From IMG/VR virus record IMGVR_UViG_3300025669_001165, positions 1 through 53,965 of that record: a DNA stretch of 53,965 nucleotides; one strand, written 5' to 3'. A program made the translations under genes and the position numbers. Positions 48,301 through 53,965 of this stretch are shown here, piece by piece. This DNA comes from a virus. The notes under the pieces are model-generated. The model was not told the origin of the DNA. It saw only the letters and a list, made by a program, of their open reading frames with translations, and searched no databases. The number at the start of each line of letters is the position of its first letter. The stretch's first letter is position 1.

Positions 48301-48584
48301 CAAATCGCTCTCTTTACTGAAGCACCAGGTTCACTTTGGTAAACATTGTTACCATACATCTTCAGTGTGCCGTATAGAATCGGAAGAGGTAACTCTGAAG
48401 TAGTTGTATTCTGAAGAGCACCAAATCCATATCGTGGAGAAGAACCACCCGCACCAATAAGGTTACCGCCACCAACTGCTCCAGACTTCGGAGCAGTCAT
48501 CATACCGTAAACTACAGCGGCTCCGGCAGCGACAATTACCCAACCTATAATGGCATATGTTACAGCGGTGGCTGTTACAGGCAT
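45351..48584 (-). CDS. Tail tip / central fibre protein (lambda J-like) with fibronectin domains
   Basis: A 1077-residue protein. It has an N-terminal hydrophobic segment (A-I-I-G-W-V-I-V-A-A-G-A-A-V-V-Y-G-M-M), then a tip-core with P-L-P-I-L-Y-G, V-K-V-N-D-T-P-I-E and E-P-G-D-V-I-S-V-T-L-P. Fibronectin-III-like domains follow around 500-700, then a C-terminal sheath domain. It initiates tail assembly and contacts the host envelope. SGD occurs eleven times, all in the second half. Confidence 0.87.
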   Translation of the reverse strand: MPVTATAVTYAIIGWVIVAAGAAVVYGMMTAPKSGAVGGGNLIGAGGSSPRYGFGALQNTTTSELPLPILYGTLKMYGNNVYQSEPGASVKRAICICMGEVTSITDVKVNDTPIEDIGSCSYTAYLGTETQDQDERFAGKLYGMRRFAYLAVTLTAGSKLKGGNPVVSSTVAGTKVRTPYAALNWTNTKYSNNPSACVLDFLTNQRYGCGLGDDVIDFTSFYNSYLYCDGQVEDGDGGLENRFELDMVIDSQRSQLDILGEILATFGGFLVWAQGKLFLNVEKEEVSTQDFDEDTIIQDSAKFSMTGKDEFYNRIKVLFLDPENEYTKVYAIAEDLNDQVLRNDLEGGRGVVGTEVQLMGITRQSQALRVANFFLRMSRVVGVNLTFKTSILAVHCEPGDVISVTLPDYNWDKKQFRILSIAEMDDDNRLIECREHYGTLYTDSYGGDLSNYTRPVLPLTDYETQPLPNPTDVDAKETVYFNHDGAAISDLEVTWDGIKQGFEYFDYYQVELRKVGDSELARLEDYKDDPILNLGLFINVWTSGDDGYTVVGYTKDEYMTIPDVESQATYIIRVKTVSTRDYISDGAYSANIITLGKQGAPAVVQGLTNTFTNEITLAWTPNTDVDLWGYEIRTTDVTWASGDVSNLVFRGQADTYTIISPGSRAPGTYYCRAIDRSGNYSVSSASTTPTNAAPAAPVIEPLVWFGFAELNWVDVTDPDLVSYDIYVSRNNTWGSGDDWLESKVVGTRATILGDPPVAGSGDSGTNDTLTATELVGSGDRRFEGDQLAITRGTGRGQTRQVIGYDAVAGTITGDTVWDTNPDATSEWLLTDKRWYRVYGVDTYGSGDASNVVSVEYKTLTADMFGDEVIKARNLYAGEILTLSAQIRDAIINNAHIINLSVTKLIAGTLAAGSIVINESGDIRSDNYVEGVTGFKLDGTDGLEINSGTIYGAGVSDVVGRSLFWYLPGSPESGDNASGTFIMPFDATIKSARGYIEKPSSGDSVIVDVDVNGSSIWASSQWNRIILPSGDETPETVIREVFDTTTIASGDEVTIGVDQIGSLYEGEDISIQLDVEIA

Positions 48585-49006
48585 CCTACCACCTCCAGGC
48601 CGTATCTAAACTTCCCCGTCCAATAGTCACTGAGGGAAGATATACAACTCTTTCCTACGTGAGGCATATACAAGAACTTATTATCCCCCAGATAGGCAGC
48701 GGCCAACTCTATTCTATCCTTCCCACTTATGGAGAAGAATATTAAGTCGTTTTCCTTTAGGTCTTCTATCCTATCTCTCCTATGTCCTCCGGCGGTAAGT
48801 TTTGCAATCTCATCATTGAATTTTCTTGCTGTGGTAAGTATAAAATGTCCGTCAAACTCATAATCGGGAAACTGCTCTTGTGCCTGGGTTCCCAATTCTC
48901 TATAATAGGCTATCAATAGAGTTACGCAATCCATGCCCTCCTCTAGTGTTTCCCCTTTGAGTTTATACTTAACTCCTACATACTTCTGCACTCTGTCATT
49001 TATCAT
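48575..49006 (-). CDS. NlpC/P60-like tail assembly protein (lambda K-like)
   Basis: A 143-residue protein with G-M-D-C-V-T-L-L-I-A-Y-Y (catalytic Cys position) and G-D-N-K-F-L-Y-M-P-H. Where the catalytic histidine of the H-V-G-I-Y-L-G strand is expected the sequence reads L-A-A-A-Y-L-G, so the peptidase may be inactive or rewired. Overlaps both neighbours, as in the lambda L-K-I-J order. Confidence 0.78.
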   Translation of the reverse strand: MINDRVQKYVGVKYKLKGETLEEGMDCVTLLIAYYRELGTQAQEQFPDYEFDGHFILTTARKFNDEIAKLTAGGHRRDRIEDLKENDLIFFSISGKDRIELAAAYLGDNKFLYMPHVGKSCISSLSDYWTGKFRYGLEVVGCL

Positions 49007-49854
49007 TTTATCACCATATTCTCAGGGATGGTATGAAAGCCCCCGAAGTTTGCTTCGTTGCCATAATCGCCACTGCACATGAATAACGTCTTATCGCAAC
49101 CAGTCCGCACCGTGTATGTATCTCCCACTGCTGGTGCATAAGGCATAGGGTTGTCTAAAGTAATCTGTCCTACTATACTTGTATCTACTGTTTGTCTGTA
49201 CCCGTCATTCTGACCCGATGTGAATCTTACGTAACCTCTTCTCCAATACCTATCTGCCTCCGTTACATCAACTCCTTTAAGTTCAGTTGTAGTACAATCA
49301 GCGTCACATGTCTTACTTTTGCTGTACGCAGCATCTGCTACATTTACTCCACACTCCTCTCCCCCGAACCTCCAATTGCAAGGTAACTGATACCATATGT
49401 GAGGGGCTTTCTTCTTCAACGAACTTATCCTTGGAACTACATTTATGGATAACCATTTATCGTCTACCGCTGGAGAATCCATTAGACCATCGAATATAGT
49501 AACAGCATCTCCTGAGGACCCCAATACGTTAGTGAATACCTGTCGGATAACTATTCGTCTACCTCTGAACTCATTAGCCTGTAAGTATCCTACCAAACTC
49601 TTATCTACATTGGATATTCCTACTCTCACTCTGTCTATGTCTAATCCCAAAGAAGACTTCGCAGAACTTCTCGAACCTGGTACTGGTTGATAAACTGCAG
49701 CATCTCCCGAAGCAGCATTGAAGAAGCTAATACTCTCCGTGTTGTTAGCCACGAAGTAATATGTAGTTGTGTCCAGATAGAGGTCAATCAATTCGACTGG
49801 TCTATTGTGGTCACCTGATGCAGTTGTCTTAAAATCTTGAGTTAAGTTTCTCAT
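49003..49854 (-). CDS. DUF2163 tail protein (lambda L-like)
   Basis: A 283-residue protein with the family's conserved cysteines: L-P-C-N-W-R-F-G-G-E-E-C-G, G-C-D-K-T-L-F-M-C-S-G-D, and N-F-G-G-F-H-T-I-P-E near the end. Lambda gpL holds an iron-sulfur cluster with such cysteines. Four SGD tripeptides. Confidence 0.87.
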   Translation of the reverse strand: MRNLTQDFKTTASGDHNRPVELIDLYLDTTTYYFVANNTESISFFNAASGDAAVYQPVPGSRSSAKSSLGLDIDRVRVGISNVDKSLVGYLQANEFRGRRIVIRQVFTNVLGSSGDAVTIFDGLMDSPAVDDKWLSINVVPRISSLKKKAPHIWYQLPCNWRFGGEECGVNVADAAYSKSKTCDADCTTTELKGVDVTEADRYWRRGYVRFTSGQNDGYRQTVDTSIVGQITLDNPMPYAPAVGDTYTVRTGCDKTLFMCSGDYGNEANFGGFHTIPENMVIK

Positions 49855-50417
49855 AACACCTCTACCAAGTCAATGTCAAAATTCCAAAGTTTGTAGGCGA
49901 ATTGTTCTCGCGACAACTCATCCCCACCAAACCTAACTTGATAGTAGAATCTATAATCTGTTGCCATTACAAGTTCAGCACTTCCTGGAGCTACAGAGAA
50001 CTCTATTGCGCCCGTAGTATAGTTCACCGTATAATCAGAAGCCTCTGTTACTGGAGTACCATCTACGGTTAAATCACAATCACCACTCTTAACTGGATAC
50101 CTATCGAACTGAAAGGATTTCTCCGAACCTGTTCCAGTTCCTACATGTTCATCTCCACTTTGGGAGATAGGACTTTCATCTGTAGCCTCCCAATAGAAGC
50201 TTTCTCCCTTTCCTGACTTTCCATTGAAGAAGTTGTATAGGTAATCAGACTGCTCTGTGTTCCTTCCAGTTGCTCCCCATTTGAATCTATGTTTCGGACG
50301 AGTCCACTTAGAACGTCTTTGCTCCTTACCACTCATAAATGGAGAGACTAACGTTCGATATATCTTTGTTTTCTCATACGATAATACAATATCTCCTGTA
50401 AAGATTTCTGCACTCAT
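49851..50417 (-). CDS. DUF2460 distal tail protein
   Basis: A 188-residue protein with S-G-K-E-Q-R-R-S-K-W, Y-L-Y-N-F-F-N-G-K-S-G-K and F-Y-W-E-A-T-D at the family positions. It lies between the tape measure and the L-like protein. Two SGD tripeptides. Confidence 0.82.
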   Translation of the reverse strand: MSAEIFTGDIVLSYEKTKIYRTLVSPFMSGKEQRRSKWTRPKHRFKWGATGRNTEQSDYLYNFFNGKSGKGESFYWEATDESPISQSGDEHVGTGTGSEKSFQFDRYPVKSGDCDLTVDGTPVTEASDYTVNYTTGAIEFSVAPGSAELVMATDYRFYYQVRFGGDELSREQFAYKLWNFDIDLVEVL

Positions 50418-52618
50418 TATATTAAGTTCTCCCTCATTGCACCTCTAAGCGGTGTATTGTTCATAACTGCCCTTCCAACGACTATTTCTATAGCTTCTGG
50501 ATTCGATTGAACCAGATTAGCAAAACTAGGCGCGTCTACCGCTTGGATGTAATAGTTGTGGTTCACAACATTTCCTGAACCTGCTCCTGTTGACTCCCCT
50601 CCACCTGAGGGTCCTCCTAGAGTTAAGTTTCCCGCTCTTATCGCAGATGCGAAACTCTTAGGAACTACCATCTCTCCTGGGGTTAGACTTGCAGGGACAC
50701 TATCTGTACCTGCTGCAAATCCTTGTGACATAATAGTTGCTACCTGTACTGCTCCAGCAGCTCCTGCAGATATTACGCCCATCATATTGAGAGGCCATCC
50801 AGGTGGTGCTGCTAATGCAGCAGTAACTGCAACCGCTGTATTTATTATAGCCTCTCCTACCCTGAGAGCTTTTATGACCATTGCATACTTCTTACTCTCT
50901 CCCTGGGCTATTTCAAATAGAGACGCTACTGAACCCATTGTTTGAGCAGTGGAGCTCATAATTGCTTGAGCATTCGCTAAAGCTACCTTCTTTACCATTT
51001 CCTGTTGTGCTGCTAGCAACTCCATATATCTATCACCTGCGGCCTCTCGAATTTCTTGAATCTGTGTCTCCGCCAACCAAATAGCTGCGACCTTATCCAT
51101 CTCTCCTTGAAGTATTGCTATTTTTTCTTGTTCTTTCATATACGCAGTCTTCTCATGAGCCTCTTCCATTATAGCAGCAATTGCTGTGGTTCCTTCTAAG
51201 ACTAACTCAGCTTCTTTTGTGTTCGAAACTCTTAGTATCTCAAGTTTCTTATTAGCTGCAAACTCCTCTTGACTTTGGCCCTCCCAAGGGTCCCCTCCTG
51301 AAACAATTGGAGTTGTTGGTGTTGGAGCTCCTCCAGTATCTTTTTTTACTCCACTTACTTTATCTATAGCGTTATTGACGAAAGCAACCGCTCTGCTTCC
51401 TACTTCTGCGCCTCCTGGAAAGATTGCATCTAGGATACCATCCTTAACTGATGTAAATAGTCCCCCCCTTATCATATCTGGTAACTTCCTCATAGCCAAT
51501 GCTATATTTTGCATAGCGCTAATTAAGGGAGTTTCCTTTGCGATGAACCCTCCTACTTCTATATTCATCATATGCCAAGAAGCAGCTACTTTATCCAATT
51601 TCTTCTTAGTCGTCTCCATCTGAACCTTTAACGCCTCTTCCGTGATACCCTGCCTATTCGCAAACTCTATAGCAAACTTTCTCGTCTCATTCATCTCTTT
51701 AGTTGCTGCTATCAATCCCTTCAAGGCTCTAACCCTAGGTAACATACGTCCTAATTCTTCTTTCCGTACCTTGCCCATCTCTTCTAAGATGTCTAAAAAC
51801 TTACCTTGTTTTAAGGCCTCTTGAGTAGTCATATCGAACCAATCTTGAGACTTCGCTTGTAACTCTTCGGTAGGTTTCAACAGACCCTGCATAATACCTG
51901 TCATCGCTGTAGCGGCTTCATTATAGTTACCCATCGAGACAGTCATCTTAGCATACGCGGCCATTGTATCTTCAGCAGAAATCTCTAAGTCACTTGCCAT
52001 TGGTAAAAACCTACCAGCAGCAGATGATAACTCACCTATAGTCGCTCTGGCTCTAACCTGTGCTTTAAATAACAAGTCTGCAGCGTCAGCAGCACCGTTA
52101 AGAGAACTCCCGTACGCCTCCATTAGAGTTACCAACCCCTGAGTCGTTGCTTCCATATCCGAACCACCAGCGACAGCTAGTTTAGAAGCAGCAGCTAAGA
52201 TGTTCAAAGACTCTGCAGTATTTCCTACAGCAGAATGTATGTCAAAACTAGACTTAAGGAGCGATTTAGTAGTCAGTCCATAGGTTACCGATAATTCCTT
52301 AATAGCCTTCTCAAACTGTTTCACATCTCCAGTATTACTACCCATTAGAATAGCTATGTTGGCCAATCCCTTTTCGAAGTCTGCAAAAGCATTCAATGAT
52401 TTCATAGCCGCCATAGCCACACCAGTAATAACTGCGGCTACCGCCATCCAATGAGTCTTTAGGAACTTTGCTGCTTTACCTCCGGCTCGTCCTGCTCCCC
52501 TCATAGCATTTCCTGCCCTCGTGGAGAAGTTTCGGATTGACCTCTGAGCGGAAGCTAATCCTGCTGCAGTAGCATTCCTGGCTTTGACAACTAATTCTAA
52601 CGCTCTTTGATTCAACAT
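50417..52618 (-). CDS. Tail tape measure protein
   Basis: A 733-residue helical protein: a basic N-terminus, L-N-A-F-A-D-F-E-K-G-L-A-N-I-A (TP901-type core), then V-T-Y-G-L-T-T and a hydrophobic region about 600-650 with A-A-P-P-G-W-P-L-N. It ends with A-A-G-T-D-S-V-P-A-S-L-T-P-G-E, a common tape-measure C-terminal motif. It sets tail length; the modest size predicts a rather short siphovirus tail. Confidence 0.9.
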   Translation of the reverse strand: MLNQRALELVVKARNATAAGLASAQRSIRNFSTRAGNAMRGAGRAGGKAAKFLKTHWMAVAAVITGVAMAAMKSLNAFADFEKGLANIAILMGSNTGDVKQFEKAIKELSVTYGLTTKSLLKSSFDIHSAVGNTAESLNILAAASKLAVAGGSDMEATTQGLVTLMEAYGSSLNGAADAADLLFKAQVRARATIGELSSAAGRFLPMASDLEISAEDTMAAYAKMTVSMGNYNEAATAMTGIMQGLLKPTEELQAKSQDWFDMTTQEALKQGKFLDILEEMGKVRKEELGRMLPRVRALKGLIAATKEMNETRKFAIEFANRQGITEEALKVQMETTKKKLDKVAASWHMMNIEVGGFIAKETPLISAMQNIALAMRKLPDMIRGGLFTSVKDGILDAIFPGGAEVGSRAVAFVNNAIDKVSGVKKDTGGAPTPTTPIVSGGDPWEGQSQEEFAANKKLEILRVSNTKEAELVLEGTTAIAAIMEEAHEKTAYMKEQEKIAILQGEMDKVAAIWLAETQIQEIREAAGDRYMELLAAQQEMVKKVALANAQAIMSSTAQTMGSVASLFEIAQGESKKYAMVIKALRVGEAIINTAVAVTAALAAPPGWPLNMMGVISAGAAGAVQVATIMSQGFAAGTDSVPASLTPGEMVVPKSFASAIRAGNLTLGGPSGGGESTGAGSGNVVNHNYYIQAVDAPSFANLVQSNPEAIEIVVGRAVMNNTPLRGAMRENLI

Positions 52619-52620
52619 AT

Positions 52621-52944
52621 TTACAAGTCCTTCTCAGCTACAGTTACTGTCTTTATTGGTCCTTGACCACTAGGTCCTTTGTGCTTCATCGCCATCCTTT
52701 GCTTTTCGAACTCTCTACTCATGTGGTCAAATACTCTACTCTCAATTATTCGAAAGTCTACCATATCTTTTTGGTCTTGGTCATAATACCCACCCGACCT
52801 AGGTAAACATCTTAACTCTCCATCAAGTGTAGGGCTACAAAACAAGTAAGTCACTAGAGCCTGGGGAAGCTTCTTCAATTGCAACTGTTCACAAACAGCT
52901 TGAGAAGACATCCCCGACAGCAGTAACTCAGTAGCCCTTACGAG
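52621..52944 (-). CDS. Tail assembly chaperone, T part (made by -1 frameshift)
   Basis: An open frame of 107 residues that joins the G gene by -1 shift at 52950-52944; an internal ATG at 52911 also exists. C-E-Q-L-Q-L-K-K-L-P-Q-A-L and E-K-Q-R-M-A-M-K follow. As in lambda G-T, the fusion (about 230 residues) would bind the tape measure, whose gene starts 2 bases further on. Confidence 0.8.
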   Translation of the reverse strand, partial: LVRATELLLSGMSSQAVCEQLQLKKLPQALVTYLFCSPTLDGELRCLPRSGGYYDQDQKDMVDFRIIESRVFDHMSREFEKQRMAMKHKGPSGQGPIKTVTVAEKDL

Positions 52945-53312
52945 TTTTTTTCTTCCTCGCTCCTCTTAGATGTCTTCCGGAGACCGTTATCTTCATCAAT
53001 CCTCTTCGCGAGGAACTGTTGAACAATAGAAGGAAGAAGTTCCTTGTTAGCTGAATTACAAGTAGCATCCTTTCCTTCTACCAACTCCACGTTTCTCCAA
53101 CTTACAATGGCCAAGTCAATCTTCAACCTAGTTGCTGTTCCACCAAGATAAGCAAAAGTTTCATCTCCCCTACTGACAGTTATCTCATCATCAATAGAGT
53201 TAACTTCTCCTGCACTTAGTTTCCTCAGCATAAACACTGGTTGCTTATCCTTAGCTACATCTTTCTCCTGATACACTACCTCATATGACTCTTTTACATT
53301 TACTAACTTCAT
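52938..53312 (-). CDS. Tail assembly chaperone (G-like)
   Basis: A 124-residue protein between the tail tube and tape measure genes, with F-M-L-R-K-L-S-A-G-E-V and a charged K-R-S-E-E-E-K-N-S end. The G gene of siphoviruses keeps the tape measure soluble. Its last codons carry the slippery site. Confidence 0.8.
   Translation of the reverse strand: MKLVNVKESYEVVYQEKDVAKDKQPVFMLRKLSAGEVNSIDDEITVSRGDETFAYLGGTATRLKIDLAIVSWRNVELVEGKDATCNSANKELLPSIVQQFLAKRIDEDNGLRKTSKRSEEEKNS
52944..52950 (-). promoter_or_regulatory. Programmed -1 ribosomal frameshift site (A AAA AAC)
   Basis: In the G frame the codons GAA AAA AAC give the classic slippery heptamer, 3 bases before the G stop. A -1 slip continues L-V-R-A-T-E-L-L-L-S-G into the T frame without any stop. 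Confidence 0.85.
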
Positions 53313-53349
53313 ATCTCTCCTCCTGTGCGCCCTTTTAGGTTTGCGCCCG

Positions 53350-53965
53350 TTATACTACTGTCAAAGTTAACACATCGTTATCTGTGTCATCGATGTAAGC
53401 AGTAAAGTTAAATGTTTCTGCAACGTAATCTGTCTGACTAGACAACGGTGACGATGAATTGTCAAACAATACCTTGTTCATTTGGAGCTTGAATGAGCTC
53501 GAATCTCTGGAGTATGTTGCTTCCAGTTTCGTGGGAAGTTCACTTAAGAACTTATCCAACTCATCAGTATCCTGAAACAGCTTCGTAAAGCTTCCTGTTA
53601 TTACAACTTTAGTTGCTGGTATGCTTACTCTCTCTTTACCTGTGGTATAGAGGTCCGTAACGAGATTGTTGTTTATCGAAAGCGAGAACGAAGTTATATC
53701 TGTGTTCGCTACGTCATCGAATTCGAAAACAGCATCGTTATGTAGATACGGGTCATCCCCAGAAGTAAATGATGCTGAACTACCCTGAGTAAGCTTCTGA
53801 TAACCTTTACCTTCTAGTGTGGCTACACACTGGAGAGGATTAGATTGCGAAGAAGTAAACTCAAGAGAACTCACCATGTCTCCTGAAGTATAGATATCTG
53901 CTGTCTCTCTATCAACGTGTAAGACCAAAGAACTTAAAGGTCTATCCGGTGCGTAAGGAGATGCT
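53350..53965 (-). CDS. Major tail (tube) protein, C-terminal part
   Basis: The frame is open to the right edge (A-S-P-Y-A-P-D-R-P-L-S-S-L before a TTG that could be mistaken for a start), so the gene is truncated. The 205 residues seen are beta-rich with F-S-L-S-I-N-N-N-L and F-N-F-T-A-Y-I-D-D-T, fitting a tail tube protein, in the right place before the chaperones. Two SGD tripeptides. Confidence 0.7.
   Translation of the reverse strand, partial: ASPYAPDRPLSSLVLHVDRETADIYTSGDMVSSLEFTSSQSNPLQCVATLEGKGYQKLTQGSSASFTSGDDPYLHNDAVFEFDDVANTDITSFSLSINNNLVTDLYTTGKERVSIPATKVVITGSFTKLFQDTDELDKFLSELPTKLEATYSRDSSSFKLQMNKVLFDNSSSPLSSQTDYVAETFNFTAYIDDTDNDVLTLTVV

Noticed and set aside
1-53965. Many plus-strand open frames of 60-175 codons
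   Set aside because: All lie opposite convincing minus-strand genes, lack ribosome sites in position and show no known motifs.
1-53965. CRISPR arrays, rRNA genes and insertion sequences
   Set aside because: No regularly spaced direct repeats, rRNA-like segments or transposase genes were seen on reading both strands.
1-53965. Circular closure of the window
   Set aside because: The capsid frame leaving base 1 and the tail frame entering at 53965 are out of phase and unrelated, so the ends do not join directly; genes are missing between them.

Overview
The window is most of the genome of a tailed double-stranded DNA phage. Every supported gene lies on the minus strand, so the reading order runs from high to low coordinates. 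The tail genes are of the lambda/siphovirus kind (tape measure, G/G-T chaperone frameshift, L/K/J-like tip proteins). The head genes are Mu-like (DUF935 portal joined to a MuF domain, GpI-type protease with nested scaffold). Strong AAGGAGG ribosome sites and TTGACG-17-TATAAT promoters point to a bacterial host, which I cannot name. Both ends are cut: the major capsid gene runs off at base 1 and a major tail (tube) gene runs off at base 53965. The two broken frames do not join across the ends, so the head-tail connector genes lie outside.

Layout in transcription order. 53965-44416: tail tube, tail chaperones, tape measure, tip complex, a host-recognition candidate and a small membrane (holin-like) protein. 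44400-38850: two near-duplicate promoter/operator regions, a DUF932 protein, winged-helix, zinc-ribbon and ImmA/IrrE-like proteins, an exported RlpA-like double-psi barrel protein, an excisionase-like HTH and several tiny genes. 38847-20498: a long gene-overlapping operon with a replication protein, FolE, DpdA-like transglycosylase, ArcS-like protein, radical SAM enzyme, UDG-PolA fusion, primase-helicase, QueD, QueE, QueC, a phosphoribosyltransferase, HNH endonucleases, SSB, RuvC-like and Hjc-like nucleases, a RecA/UvsX-like recombinase and Mre11/Rad50-like proteins. 20486-15201: six overlapping genes for two radical SAM proteins, an aldo/keto reductase-like protein, a methyltransferase and two glycosyltransferases. 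15199-12307: a dense run of very small unknown genes. 12165-1: terminase small and large subunits, small zinc proteins, portal-MuF, fibre, Tgase-like protein, protease/scaffold, decoration protein and major capsid.

The most notable content is a complete 7-cyano-7-deazaguanine (preQ0) route (FolE, QueD, QueE, QueC) with a DNA transglycosylase candidate (DpdA-like). Next to it is a translationally coupled pair resembling the two archaeal archaeosine enzymes, ArcS (C-x3-KPY signature) and RaSEA (C-x4-C-x2-CGY). This suggests the phage replaces guanines with a 7-deazaguanine derivative, possibly deoxyarchaeosine made by the archaeal-style lysine route. A second unexplained system is the six-gene radical SAM/glycosyltransferase block. 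I recognise no integrase, no CI-like repressor and no canonical endolysin in the window.
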